From Streptomyces resistomycificus (GTDB lineage Bacteria > Actinomycetota > Actinomycetes > Streptomycetales > Streptomycetaceae), in contig NZ_KQ948994.1 of assembly GCF_001514265.1 (NCBI RefSeq), positions 124,001 through 188,000 of the forward strand: a DNA stretch of 64,000 bases, read 5' to 3'. Every line of letters begins with the position of its first letter. Positions within the stretch are counted from its first letter, which is position 1. Of this stretch, positions 41,082 through 49,828 are shown piece after piece. The translations under genes and the position numbers were made by a program. The notes below the pieces were generated by a model, which ran no database searches, was not told the origin of the DNA, and worked only from the letters and a program-made list of their open reading frames with translations.

Positions 41082-41606
41082 ATGGAGACAGCGCAGAGCC
41101 GGCAGCAGGTGGCACCCGGCGCCTTCACCTCCCTGGCCCGCTTCGTGCTCTGCGGCGGCGGAGTGGGGCTCGCCTCCAGCTTCGCCGTGGCAGCCCTCGC
41201 CTCCCGGATGCCCTGGGGTCTGGCCAACGCCCTGGTCACCGTGATCTCCACGCTCCTGGCCACCGAGCTGCACGCCCGCTTCACCTTCGGCGCGGGCGGG
41301 CGCGCGACCTGGAGCCAGCATGCGCAGTCGGCCGGATCCGCGACGGCCGCGTACGCGGTGACCTGCGGGGCGATGCTTGTCCTGCAGCGGTTGGTGGAGG
41401 CACCCGGTGCGGTGCTCGAGCAGGCCGTCTACCTGTCCGCCTCCGCACTCGCCGGTATCGGACGCTTCGCGGTGCTGCGCCTCGTCGTCTTCGCACGGAA
41501 CCACTCGCAGGTCGCGGCCACCGCCGGCCCCGCCCGACCCGTGCACGCGACGGTGACCCGCGCGGCGACACCGGCCGGTTCGGCGGTGCTGTGCCGCGCC
41601 GCCTGA
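41082..41606 (+). CDS. GtrA-like membrane protein
   Basis: ATG 41082 with GGGAG 7 nt upstream gives 174 residues; an in-frame ATG at 41004 is also possible. Four hydrophobic helices are visible (LARFVLCGGGVGLASSFAVA, LVTVISTLLATELHARFTFG and two more). The pattern of a first helix after RF and the HARFTF between helices matches GtrA family proteins, which help move polyprenyl-linked sugars across the membrane. No glycosyltransferase partner is adjacent. The Ala/Thr-rich tail is not part of the domain. Confidence 0.7.
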   Translation: METAQSRQQVAPGAFTSLARFVLCGGGVGLASSFAVAALASRMPWGLANALVTVISTLLATELHARFTFGAGGRATWSQHAQSAGSATAAYAVTCGAMLVLQRLVEAPGAVLEQAVYLSASALAGIGRFAVLRLVVFARNHSQVAATAGPARPVHATVTRAATPAGSAVLCRAA

Positions 41607-41679
41607 CCGTGTGCCGGGCGGGCCCGGCGGGCCGCGCGGGTCGCCGGGCGTGAGTGGCATGGATCTCCCTCTCTCCCGC

Positions 41680-41685
41680 TATACT
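41680..41685 (+). promoter_or_regulatory. -10-like box of the small RNA unit
   Basis: TATACT lies 42 bp upstream of the cloverleaf-like RNA. It fits the housekeeping -10 consensus TAnnnT; no convincing -35 hexamer is seen at normal spacing. Confidence 0.35.
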
Positions 41686-41726
41686 CGATCTTGAGCTGGC
41701 TGCCGGAACTCCCGGTGTCCGACTGT

Positions 41727-41796
41727 GCGTTGGTGGTCCAAGGAAAGACGTCCCGCTTCCTGCGGGGAGATGCAGGTGCAAGGCCTGCCCGGCGCT
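41727..41796 (+). ncRNA. tRNA-like RNA (possible tRNA-Gly(UCC)-like pseudo-tRNA)
   Basis: The 70 nt fold as a tRNA cloverleaf. The acceptor is GCGTTGG (41727-41733) with CCGGCGC (41789-41795), 7 bp including two G-U pairs. Position 8 is T. The D arm is GTCC/AGAC with loop AAGGAA (one mismatch). The anticodon arm is TCCCG-CTTCCTG-CGGGG (41751-41767), with T33 and anticodon-position TCC. The variable loop is AGAT. The T arm is GCAGG-TGCAAGG-CCTGC (41772-41788). Unlike true tRNAs, position 37 is T, position 55 of the T loop is G, and the T loop ends GG. No CCA is encoded, which is common in Streptomyces. A -10-like box lies upstream and a perfect hairpin follows. It could be a decayed tRNA or a dedicated structured RNA. 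Confidence 0.5.
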
Positions 41797-41804
41797 CTGT
41801 GCTG

Positions 41805-41839
41805 CAGATCCCGCCCCCTGACCCAGGGGGCGGGATCTG
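41805..41839. terminator. 16-bp perfect terminator hairpin
   Basis: CAGATCCCGCCCCCTG (41805-41820), loop ACC, and the exact complement (41824-41839). It lies 8 nt after the tRNA-like RNA and 44 bp past the crtU stop on the other strand, so it can end rightward transcripts and the leftward crtY-T-U message. Confidence 0.85.
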
Positions 41840-41883
41840 TTGCGTATGGCGCACTGTGCCGGGCCGCACCTGTCGTGCTGCCT

Positions 41884-43440
41884 TCACCCTTCCGTGACGC
41901 GCGCCAAGGCCCGCAGGACTGCCCCCCGCCCCCCGTTCGGCACCGTCCACAGGGTCTGTCCCCGCACGCCCCACCGCCTCAACAGGGCGTTGGCCGCGAG
42001 GAAGCCGCTGGTCGCCGCACGCTCCATCAGCGCCACGGGCAGGTCCGTGCGCACCAGGTCCCCCGCCACCACCAGTCCCGGGTCAGGGGTGCGGACGGCA
42101 GGGCGGTCCGTGTAGGAGCCCACCGTGAACAGCGGGCAGTCGGCCCTCCACTCGTGCCGCTCGTCGACGATCCGAGCCGAGCGGGTCTCGGGGTACACCC
42201 GGTGCAACTGATCCAGCAGACGCCTGCGTTCCACGTCCTGCCCCGAGTCCACCGCGAGCGCGTAGGCGTGCAGTTCCACCACCGAACCGCCGGTGCGGGC
42301 CGACCACCGGGCGGCCTCGCCCTCCCAGCGGTTCAGCACGCTGACGTTGTCGAGGGTGCCGTAACCGGCGGTGCCCAGAAATCCCGGCCGGTCGTGCGCT
42401 ACCGGCCGGTCCAGCCACAGGCGGGAGACGAGGAAGGGCGGCGCGCTGCGCAACTGCCCCACCCGCTCGCGCCAGCGGGCGTCGCCGAGTCGCGGCGAAC
42501 GGCCGACCACCGCCCGCAGGCCCGGAGTGTCCATGGCCAGGACCACGGTGTCGTACGGTCGTTCGTCCTCCGCCGTGGCGACGGTGAACCCGCCGTCGGG
42601 AGTCGGCGTAATGCTCTCGACGGGAGTCGCCGTCCGGATGTCGGCGCCGTGACGGCACAGATAGTCGGTCAGTGGTTCCCACAGTGCCTGCGGAAACGGC
42701 TCGTTGGGCACGTCGAAGAGCAGGCCCTCGGCCGAGCCGAGGAAGTAGATGTGGAACATCAGCACCATCTCGGCTGCGGACAGCTGTCGTGGGTCGGCGA
42801 AGAAGCTGCGGGAGAACACCTCGAACGCCAGGTGGTGGGCGGCCTCGGGGAAGCGGATGGCCGCCAGGAAGTCATGGGCGCTGACGGAGTCCAGACGCCC
42901 GTACACCTCGGGGACCCGGACGTCGAGCAGGGGCAGTGCGGCGACGGGATTCATGCGCAGCAGGTCGCGGGCGCCGAAGGTGGGGCTCAGTGCCACGAAG
43001 CCCAGTGCGCTCCAGGGCGGTGTTCGCGGGACCCGGCGGAAGCTGTCGCGCAGTCCGCTGCCGTGCTGCAACGGGTAGTCGGGCAGGGGCGCCAGACGCT
43101 GGAGGCCAGGGTCGGTTCGACGGAGCAGTCCGCGCAGGTTGTAGTACTGGCGGAAGAAGGCGTGGAAGCCGCGGCTCATGGTGGCGGTGCTGCCGTCGCG
43201 CAGCGTCACCGGCGCGCCGGAGAGCCGTCCGCCGAGGGCGGGTTCGCGCTCGTGGAGCGTGACCCGTACGCCCCGTTCCGCGAGGGCTGTCGCGGCCGCG
43301 AGGCCCGCGATGCCACCGCCGACGACGGCGGTGGTGGGGGCGCCCGGACCGCCGACCCGGTCGGCGCCCGGGTGGGCGGGCAGGATCAGGGCCCGGCGGT
43401 CCCGGCCGCGTCGTGCGGTGGGTGCGATCCGCTCGCTCAT
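41884..43440 (-). CDS. crtU: Carotenoid desaturase/methylase (beta-carotene to isorenieratene)
   Basis: 518 residues. The FAD-binding motif VVGGGIAGLAAATALAERG is followed by an amine-oxidase/phytoene-desaturase-type fold (TMSRGFHAFFRQYYNLRGLL, FSRSFFADPRQLSAAEMV) and the C-terminal FAD segment GLVVAGDLVRTDLPVALMER. CrtU desaturates the ionone ring of beta-carotene and shifts methyl groups to give aromatic isorenieratene. ATG 43440 overlaps the crtT stop as TGATG, showing translational coupling. It is the last gene of the leftward crtY-T-U operon, followed by a strong hairpin. Confidence 0.92.
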   Translation of the reverse strand: MSERIAPTARRGRDRRALILPAHPGADRVGGPGAPTTAVVGGGIAGLAAATALAERGVRVTLHEREPALGGRLSGAPVTLRDGSTATMSRGFHAFFRQYYNLRGLLRRTDPGLQRLAPLPDYPLQHGSGLRDSFRRVPRTPPWSALGFVALSPTFGARDLLRMNPVAALPLLDVRVPEVYGRLDSVSAHDFLAAIRFPEAAHHLAFEVFSRSFFADPRQLSAAEMVLMFHIYFLGSAEGLLFDVPNEPFPQALWEPLTDYLCRHGADIRTATPVESITPTPDGGFTVATAEDERPYDTVVLAMDTPGLRAVVGRSPRLGDARWRERVGQLRSAPPFLVSRLWLDRPVAHDRPGFLGTAGYGTLDNVSVLNRWEGEAARWSARTGGSVVELHAYALAVDSGQDVERRRLLDQLHRVYPETRSARIVDERHEWRADCPLFTVGSYTDRPAVRTPDPGLVVAGDLVRTDLPVALMERAATSGFLAANALLRRWGVRGQTLWTVPNGGRGAVLRALARVTEG

Positions 43441-44165
43441 CAACTCCCCTCCGGGGCGGTGTCGGTGTGCCGCGCGACGATCGTGTGGGTGATGCCGGTC
43501 TGCCAGCCCGGCAAGGGCAGGACCCGCACGTGGTCGAACCCGGCGGAGCGCACCCGGGCGGCGAACTCCTCGACGGTGTCGAACTCGACGACGCTGCGCC
43601 ACAGATGGCGGTACAGACGACTGTCTCCCAGGGCACTGCCCACGGGAAGCACGAGGCCCCCGCACACGGCCGTCCACACCGCACGGTCGATCAGGCGGCC
43701 ACTGAGGGTGTACTCGTGGACGCCGAGCCGTCCACCGGGGGCGAGGAGACCGTGCACGGCGCGCAGCACTCCGTCGGGATCCGCGGTGTTGCGGAAGAGG
43801 TAGGCGGCGAAGACCGCGTCGAGCGGTCCGCGGACGCCGACCTGGTCGAGGTGCTCCGCCGGGGTGTGCAGGAACGTGACCCGTTCCGGCCACCGCTTGG
43901 CGGCCGCCCGTTCCAGCATGCCCGCGGAGGCGTCCGCGGCGATGATCTCGGCGCCCGGCAGCATCGCGACGAGAGCGGCCGTCGAGGCGCCGGTGCCACA
44001 CCCCAGGTCGAGCACGCGGCGGCCCTCACCGTGCCCCAGGCCGAGTCGGCGGACCGAGCGGCGCAGATGGGAGTGATAGCCCGGATTGGCGGCCACGAGG
44101 GCGTCGTAACTGCGGGCGGCGTGGTCGAAGGCGACGGCCAGATCCGCGTCGCGCAACAAGGTCAT
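43440..44165 (-). CDS. crtT: Carotenoid-cluster methyltransferase
   Basis: 241 residues with a class I methyltransferase core: FDHAARSYDALVAANPGYHS, motif I VLDLGCGTGASTAALVAM and GAEIIAADASAGML. Gene order crtY-crtT-crtU is that of Streptomyces isorenieratene clusters, where CrtT is the conserved methyltransferase of unproved role. The start ATG is 48 bp after the crtY stop, and its stop overlaps the crtU start. Confidence 0.88.
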   Translation of the reverse strand: MTLLRDADLAVAFDHAARSYDALVAANPGYHSHLRRSVRRLGLGHGEGRRVLDLGCGTGASTAALVAMLPGAEIIAADASAGMLERAAAKRWPERVTFLHTPAEHLDQVGVRGPLDAVFAAYLFRNTADPDGVLRAVHGLLAPGGRLGVHEYTLSGRLIDRAVWTAVCGGLVLPVGSALGDSRLYRHLWRSVVEFDTVEEFAARVRSAGFDHVRVLPLPGWQTGITHTIVARHTDTAPEGS

Positions 44166-44213
44166 TCGAACTCCTGGGGGGAGGTGGGGGGATGGGTCCC
44201 CTGGCAGCGGCGG

Positions 44214-45407
44214 TCAGGGCCGGTCGGAGGGGCGGCGGGGCAGGAAGGGCAGCTCCGCGACCGAGCGGAGCATGGGCAGCACGGGGACGTGGGCGCCGAT
44301 GGCGAGGTCCTCGTGCAGCCTTGTGCCGCCGTCGAGGAAGCGCAGCAGCCGCTGGGCGGGGACACGGGAGAAGAGCCGCGTGAAGAACGCGGCCCCCTCG
44401 ATGCGGCCGGTGTCCAGAGCCCGCAGCAGGGCGGCGTCCATCGCCCGTGAGCGCACCGAGTGCGCCGGGGAAGGCATCGGGTGGCGGCCTGCCCGCAGCG
44501 CGGACGCGACGGTTTCGACCTGCCGCTGCACGGACGCGAAGGTGTAGCCGGTCGAAGGGCGGGTCGCGCCGCCGGCGGCGCCGATACGGAAGACGGACTC
44601 GCCGGTCCGGCGGGCGAAGACCGCGTCGGTCATCGGGATCACGCCCGTCTCGGTCCCCACGACGGCGAAACGGCCGAGTCCGAGCACCTCCTGCGTGTAG
44701 CGGCGCAGCGCCGACTCGTATCCCCGCGGGGACAGCACGGTGGGGGAGAACTCCGTGTACTCGACGAGGGCGTGGTGGGGACCGGTGGGCAGCACGTAGC
44801 CGAACGACAGACCCTTGGCGGGCTGGGGCGTGCGGAAGTCCATGAACTCCGCCACCAGTGGGTCGAACACCACTCGCTCGGTATGCACGAACCAGCCGTG
44901 GAAGTGCTGCAGGAGCGTGGTGCGCGCGGCGGGGAGACCGCCCAGCGGACGGGAGTCGAACACCCAGCGGGCGCTCACCGGGCAGGGGTCGCCGGCCGCG
45001 TCGTACGCGAGGATCTCGGCGCCGCCGTGCACGTTCTGCACGGTGTCAACGGCGGCCTCCACCCGTCGGACCGTGGGAGCCGCCGCCAGGTCACGGGTGA
45101 CCAGTCGTTCGAAGTCGTCGGAGCGGATCATCTTGTACCGCAGCGGCGCGATGTCCCTCGTGTGGGCACGGCCATCCGGGCCGTGTACGCGCAGGCGCTG
45201 CCAGGACGCCGTGACGGCGGCCTCGTAGGGGCCGGTGCCAGCCTCCCAGAAACACCAGGTGCGTCGCGGCGCCTGGAGTGGTCCCGGTGGCGCCGCGATC
45301 AGGGCGACCGTCAGCGGCGGAGCACCGGGTGCGGGGCGTGCCAGCCGGTGGGCCAGGGAGAGGCCGGCGGCTCCCGCGCCGACGACGGCGACGTCCGCCT
45401 CGATCAC
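44214..45407 (-). CDS. crtY: Lycopene beta-cyclase
   Basis: GTG 45407, 5 nt after GGAG, gives 397 residues; a GTG at 45410 is equally in frame. The dinucleotide-binding motif VAVVGAGAAGLSLAHRLA, RTWCFWEAGTG, RYKMIRSDDFERLV and SFGYVLPTGPHHALVEYTEF are typical of CrtY cyclases, which close both ends of lycopene to beta-ionone rings. The helix near the C-terminus is longer than the catalytic domain needs, as in other actinomycete CrtY proteins. It is the first gene of the leftward operon, divergent from crtE. Confidence 0.93.
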   Translation of the reverse strand: MIEADVAVVGAGAAGLSLAHRLARPAPGAPPLTVALIAAPPGPLQAPRRTWCFWEAGTGPYEAAVTASWQRLRVHGPDGRAHTRDIAPLRYKMIRSDDFERLVTRDLAAAPTVRRVEAAVDTVQNVHGGAEILAYDAAGDPCPVSARWVFDSRPLGGLPAARTTLLQHFHGWFVHTERVVFDPLVAEFMDFRTPQPAKGLSFGYVLPTGPHHALVEYTEFSPTVLSPRGYESALRRYTQEVLGLGRFAVVGTETGVIPMTDAVFARRTGESVFRIGAAGGATRPSTGYTFASVQRQVETVASALRAGRHPMPSPAHSVRSRAMDAALLRALDTGRIEGAAFFTRLFSRVPAQRLLRFLDGGTRLHEDLAIGAHVPVLPMLRSVAELPFLPRRPSDRP

Positions 45408-45436
45408 CACGTCTCCCCTCTGTGGCGCGCCCGCGG

Positions 45437-45496
45437 AGGAGCGCCTGCCACGAACACGTCTCCGGCGCGACCGCGCAGGAGCGCCTGCCACGAACA
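45437..45496. repeat. 20-bp direct repeat pair, crt control region
   Basis: AGGAGCGCCTGCCACGAACA occurs at 45437-45456 and identically at 45477-45496, exactly 40 bp apart (about four helical turns). It lies 30 bp from the crtY start. Confidence 0.9.
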
Positions 45497-45652
45497 TTCC
45501 GCCGCACACCGCGGTTCGGATGCGGCCGAGGCGCAGGTTCCCGCTCTGCCACCGACCACGGGCGAAGGCGGGTTCCGCACGCGGCGTCACCGCCACACCC
45601 GGCGGGCGCGGCGCAGCGAGGCCGTGGCCATGGCCGTCAGGCCTCGCCCACG

Positions 45653-45704
45653 CCGCTCCTTGGCATCGCGAGAGGGCACCCCGCTCCTTGGCATCGCGAG
45701 AGGG
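45653..45704. repeat. 24-bp direct repeat pair, crt control region
   Basis: The 24 bases beginning CCGCTCCTTGGCATCGCGAG at 45653 recur identically at 45681-45704, period 28 bp. It lies about 185 bp from the crtE start. Identity this exact suggests recent duplication or a selected binding site. Confidence 0.9.
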
Positions 45705-45888
45705 GCGTGGCGGAACGTGCTCGCTGCAAAGAGACCGTCGGCACGCCCGCGAGCCATGGGCGCCACCGCTTGGCATGGGCGCCGCCGCCTCCGCATGGGC
45801 GTCGATTCTTTTCGCTCCGCGCGCATCCGCCGGTGGCCCGCGCACGGAATGCATGACGACCGGCCACCGGACAACGAGAGGAAGCGGC

Positions 45889-47247
45889 ATGCGCTCGACC
45901 GACACGAAGGACCATGGCGCTGCCGGGCCGTCGCCCGGTCCCCGCAGCGGTTCTCGTCAGCTTCCGCGCACCACGGACCCGCTTCCTCCCGGTCTCCTTC
46001 TGCCGTCGCCGCCGGAGATTCCCGACGCGTCCGTCGACCGCCCGCAGTCGCCCTACCCGGCGGACGCCCGCGATGTGCGCGGCGCCGACCAGGACGTCCC
46101 GTACGCCGTGACCCGGGCCCTCGACGCCGCCCTCGACGAACATCTGACCAGGGCGGCCGGCCTGGACCCGGTGTTCAAGCGCGACATCGCCGACCGGGTG
46201 GCCCGCTTCACCCAGGACGGCGGCAAGCGCCTGCGCTCCCAGTTCGCGTGGTGGGCCTGGCGGGCCTGCGGCGGCACCGATCCCGCCGACGCCCGGGCCG
46301 TCCTGGACATCGGCGCCGCCCTCGAACTCGTCCAGACATGCGCCCTCGTCCACGACGACGTCATGGACGGGGCCAGGCTGCGCCGCGGCCGCCTCTCCCT
46401 GCACGCCGACGTCACGGCGCAGTACGCCTACGCGGTTCCCGACCGAGGCGGTGAACGCCTCGGAGAAGCCGCGGCGATCCTCGCCGGGGACCTCGCCCTC
46501 GCCTGGGCGGACGACCTGGTCGCCGCCGCGGTGACCGCACCCGCCACCGACCGTCGGGTGCGGGACGTCTGGAGCGCCATGCGCACGGAGATGGTGGCCG
46601 GGCAGTACCTCGACGTACAGGGGCAGGCGACCTCGGTGCGGTCGGTGGCGCGGGCCGTCCGCGCCGCGTGTCTCAAGAGCGCCCTGTACACGGTCGAGCG
46701 CCCGATGGCGCTCGGTGCCGCCGTCGCCGGTGCCGACGTCGCCACCACCCGGGCACTGTGCTCGGCCGGCCGGTGCGTCGGCATGGCCTTCCAGCTGCGG
46801 GACGACCTGCACGACGTGTTCGGAGACACCCGGAGCACGGGCAAGCCGTCCGGCGGCGACGTCCGGGACGGAAAACCCACCTACCTGGTCGCCGTCGCGC
46901 AGGCGCGGGCCGAGGCGGCCGGCGACCACCGGGCACTGGCCGTGCTGCGTCGGCGTCTGGGCTCGGCCGACCTCACGGAGACGGACCTCGACCAGGTCCG
47001 TGAGGTGCTGGTCGCGACCGGCGCCCGCGCGACCGTGGAGGCCAAGATCGCCCGGCTGGCCGAGCAGGGGACGCGTCACCTGAACCGGGCCGTCCTGGAC
47101 ACCGGCCCCCGCCGCCGGCTCGACCGGCTGCTGCGCTCCGCAGCCGGCCTGCCGCTGCCCGACGGGAGCGGCGCGCCGCCTCCTCCCGGCCACGCAGTCT
47201 CCGTCTCCCTGGCCCTGGCCGCGGAGTCCGAGGGAGCCGTGCGATGA
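45889..47247 (+). CDS. crtE: Geranylgeranyl diphosphate synthase
   Basis: ATG 45889 with GAGAGGAAG upstream gives 452 residues, with an unusual Pro-rich N-terminal extension of about 75 residues. The prenyltransferase fold has GGKRLRSQF, the first Asp-rich motif in LVHDDVMDGARLRRGR and the second in AFQLRDDLHDVFGD. It condenses isopentenyl units to C20 GGPP, the entry to carotenoids. Its stop overlaps the crtI start (ATGA). It is the first gene of the rightward operon crtE-I-B-Rieske. Confidence 0.93.
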   Translation: MRSTDTKDHGAAGPSPGPRSGSRQLPRTTDPLPPGLLLPSPPEIPDASVDRPQSPYPADARDVRGADQDVPYAVTRALDAALDEHLTRAAGLDPVFKRDIADRVARFTQDGGKRLRSQFAWWAWRACGGTDPADARAVLDIGAALELVQTCALVHDDVMDGARLRRGRLSLHADVTAQYAYAVPDRGGERLGEAAAILAGDLALAWADDLVAAAVTAPATDRRVRDVWSAMRTEMVAGQYLDVQGQATSVRSVARAVRAACLKSALYTVERPMALGAAVAGADVATTRALCSAGRCVGMAFQLRDDLHDVFGDTRSTGKPSGGDVRDGKPTYLVAVAQARAEAAGDHRALAVLRRRLGSADLTETDLDQVREVLVATGARATVEAKIARLAEQGTRHLNRAVLDTGPRRRLDRLLRSAAGLPLPDGSGAPPPPGHAVSVSLALAAESEGAVR

Positions 47248-48782
47248 GGACGGTGCCCGGGCGCACGGACCACGTGGTGGTCGTCGGCGCCGGTCTCTCC
47301 GGTCTCTCGGCCGCCCTCCACCTCCTCGGCGCCGGACGCCGGGTCACCGTCGTCGAACGCGACCCGCAGCCCGGAGGCCGCGCCGGACGCCTCGACCGAG
47401 GCGGCTACCGGGTGGACACGGGACCGACCGTGCTGACCATGCCCGACCTCGCGGACGAGGCGTTCGCCGCCGTCGGCGACAGCCTGTACGACCGCGTCGA
47501 CCTGATCCCACTGCACCCGGCCTACCGCGCCCGGTTCGCCGACGGCAGCACCCTCGACGTACACACCGAAGCCGAGGCGATGGAGGCGGAGGTCGAGCGG
47601 TTCGCCGGTCCCGGTGAGGCGGCCGGGTACCGACGCCTCCGCCGCTGGCTGGAGGACCTCTACCGGGCCCAGACGCGTCACTTCATCGACGCCAACTTCG
47701 ACTCGCCCCTCGACCTGCTCGGCCCGGATCTCGTCCGCCTCGCCGCGCTCGGCGGCTTCGGCCGCCTCGCTCCCGGCATCGGCCGCCACCTGAGCGACGA
47801 ACGGCTGCGCCGCGTCTTCTCCTTCCAGTCCCTGTACGCGGGCGTGCCCCCCAAGCGCGCCCTCGCCGCCTACGCGGTGATCGCCTACATGGACACCGTC
47901 GCCGGGGTGTACTTCCCCCGCGGCGGCATGCACGCGCTGCCCCGGGCCATGGCCGACGCCGCCGCCGAGGCGGGCGCCGACCTGCGCTTCGGACAGGGCG
48001 TCACCCGGCTGGAGCGCACCGGCGAACGGATCACGGCGGTGGTGACGGATGACGACCGGATCCCCTGCGACGCCGTCGTGCTGACCCCGGACCTGCCGGT
48101 GACCTACCGGCTGCTGGGACGGACGCCGAGACGCCCGCTGCGCCTGACCCACGCCCCCTCGGCAGTGGTGCTGCACGCGGGCACGGACCGCACCTGGCCC
48201 GAACTCGCCCACCACACCCTGTCGTTCGGCGGCGCGTGGCACGGCACGTTCGACGAACTCACCCGCACCGGCCGCCTCATGAGCGACCCGTCCCTGCTGA
48301 TCACCCGGCCGACCGTCACGGACCCCGACCTCGCCCCGGCCGGCCGCCACCTGCACTACGTCCTCGCCCCGTGCCCGAACACCGACATCGGGCCCGACGC
48401 CACCGCATGGTCAGACCTGGGGCCCGCCTACCGCGACAGCGTCGTCACCGAGCTGGAGCGCCGCGGCCTGACCGGCTTCGGAGCCTCCGTCGAGGAGGAG
48501 TGCCTGGTCACTCCCGCCGACTGGCACGCCCAGGGCCACGCGGCCGGCACCCCCTTCTCGGCCGCCCACACCTTCGCGCAGACCGGCCCGTTCCGGCCGC
48601 GGAACCTCGTCAGCGGCACCGAGAACGCCGTACTCGCCGGCTGCGGCACCACACCTGGCGTCGGCGTGCCGACCGTGCTGCTGTCCGGAAAACTCGCCGC
48701 CGCCCGGGTCACCGGGAGGCAGCCACCGCACCGCACCGGCCTCCGCGCGGTGCGCTCCACGACCGAGGGGACGCCGTCATGA
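47244..48782 (+). CDS. crtI: Phytoene desaturase
   Basis: 512 residues. The FAD motif VVVVGAGLSGLSAALHLLGA is followed by VDTGPTVLTMPDL, GVYFPRGGMHALPRAMAD and the C-terminal bacterial-type CrtI signature ENAVLAGCGTTPGVGVPTVL. It introduces the double bonds that turn phytoene into lycopene. Start and stop overlap crtE and crtB by 4 bp each (ATGA), so the three enzymes are translated together. Confidence 0.95.
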   Translation: MRTVPGRTDHVVVVGAGLSGLSAALHLLGAGRRVTVVERDPQPGGRAGRLDRGGYRVDTGPTVLTMPDLADEAFAAVGDSLYDRVDLIPLHPAYRARFADGSTLDVHTEAEAMEAEVERFAGPGEAAGYRRLRRWLEDLYRAQTRHFIDANFDSPLDLLGPDLVRLAALGGFGRLAPGIGRHLSDERLRRVFSFQSLYAGVPPKRALAAYAVIAYMDTVAGVYFPRGGMHALPRAMADAAAEAGADLRFGQGVTRLERTGERITAVVTDDDRIPCDAVVLTPDLPVTYRLLGRTPRRPLRLTHAPSAVVLHAGTDRTWPELAHHTLSFGGAWHGTFDELTRTGRLMSDPSLLITRPTVTDPDLAPAGRHLHYVLAPCPNTDIGPDATAWSDLGPAYRDSVVTELERRGLTGFGASVEEECLVTPADWHAQGHAAGTPFSAAHTFAQTGPFRPRNLVSGTENAVLAGCGTTPGVGVPTVLLSGKLAAARVTGRQPPHRTGLRAVRSTTEGTPS

Positions 48783-49828
48783 CCGCCCGCGAACTCGACG
48801 CGGCAGCCGTCACCGATCCCGCCCTGCGCGCCGCCTACGCCCGCTGCCGCGCGCTCAACGCCCGGCACGGCAGGACGTACTTCCTCGCCACCCGGCTGCT
48901 GCCGGTGGCGCGCCGACCGGCCGTGCACGCCCTGTACGGGTTCGCACGCTGGGCCGACGACATCGTCGACTCCCTGGACACGGACATGTCCACGGCCGAA
49001 CGCGCGCAGTGCCTGTCCCGGCTCCAGGGGCGGCTGGAGTGCGGACTGCGCGACGGGTACAGCCCCGAGCCTGTGGTGCACGCCCTGGCCGACACCGCCC
49101 GCCGCTACGGGATCGAGCACCGCTACTTCGCCGACTTCCTGACCTCCATGCGCAGCGATCTGGAGGTCACCGACTACCCGACCTACGACGATCTGCAGGG
49201 GTACATGTACGGATCCGCCGCGGTGATAGGGCTGCAGATGCTGCCCGTCCTCGGCACGGTGGTCCCGCGTGAGGAGGCGGCCGGGCCCGCGGCCGCCCTG
49301 GGCGTGGCCTTCCAGCTCACCAACTTCCTGCGGGACGTGGGCGAGGATCTCGACCGCGGACGCGTCTACCTGCCCGCGGACCTGCTGACCGCGCACGGCG
49401 TCGACCGCGACCTGCTGTACTGGAGCCGCCGCACCGGACGAGCCGACGCCCGCATCACGAAGGCGCTCAAGGCCGCCGAAGACCTCACCCGGGACGTCTA
49501 CCGCCGGGCCGCACCCGGGATCGCGATGCTCGACCCGCTGGCCCGGCCGTGCATCCGTACGGCGTTCGTCCTGTACGCGGGCATCCTCGACGCCATCGCC
49601 GAGGACGGGTACGCCGTCGTGCACCGGCGTGCCGCGGTTCCGTGCCGCAGACGTCTCGCGGTCGCCTCCGGAGGGCTGGTGGCCGTGACCGCGGCACGGC
49701 TGTCGGCCCGGGCCGACGTGCGCCGCCGGAGCGGACCCGCCTTTCGGGCCCCCGGCGCCCACAGCGTCGCGCCGGCCCCGCGGCCGCGCTCCCGCAGGGC
49801 GCCCGCCGTCCCCGAGGAGGCCGCGTGA
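48779..49828 (+). CDS. crtB: Phytoene synthase
   Basis: 349 residues. The squalene/phytoene synthase fold carries two Asp-rich sites, YGFARWADDIVDS and FLRDVGEDLDRGRVYLP, which hold the diphosphates of two GGPP molecules during head-to-head condensation to phytoene. A basic Ala/Pro/Arg-rich tail of about 40 residues follows the domain. ATG 48779 overlaps the crtI stop and its own stop overlaps the next gene's GTG. Confidence 0.94.
   Translation: MTARELDAAAVTDPALRAAYARCRALNARHGRTYFLATRLLPVARRPAVHALYGFARWADDIVDSLDTDMSTAERAQCLSRLQGRLECGLRDGYSPEPVVHALADTARRYGIEHRYFADFLTSMRSDLEVTDYPTYDDLQGYMYGSAAVIGLQMLPVLGTVVPREEAAGPAAALGVAFQLTNFLRDVGEDLDRGRVYLPADLLTAHGVDRDLLYWSRRTGRADARITKALKAAEDLTRDVYRRAAPGIAMLDPLARPCIRTAFVLYAGILDAIAEDGYAVVHRRAAVPCRRRLAVASGGLVAVTAARLSARADVRRRSGPAFRAPGAHSVAPAPRPRSRRAPAVPEEAA

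Larger units (their letters stand above)
45408..45888. promoter_or_regulatory. Divergent crtY/crtE control region
   Basis: About 480 bp separate the two carotenoid operons. No gene is supported, although frames stay open because of composition. Two unrelated pairs of long direct repeats (45437-45496 and 45653-45704) lie inside, and further GGCATGGGCG-like motifs follow at 45755-45810. In S. coelicolor carotenoid genes respond to light through LitR and the sigma factor LitS; neither gene is present in this interval. Confidence 0.5.

Noticed and set aside
41700..41840. Riboswitch such as a cobalamin or SAM element
   Set aside because: No riboswitch consensus was found, no start codon follows the terminator in the right direction, and the stems fit a tRNA cloverleaf better.
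45587..45874. Small gene between crtY and crtE
   Set aside because: The frame is open only because of composition; it reads through the 24-bp repeat and gives Arg-rich sequence with no ribosome site.
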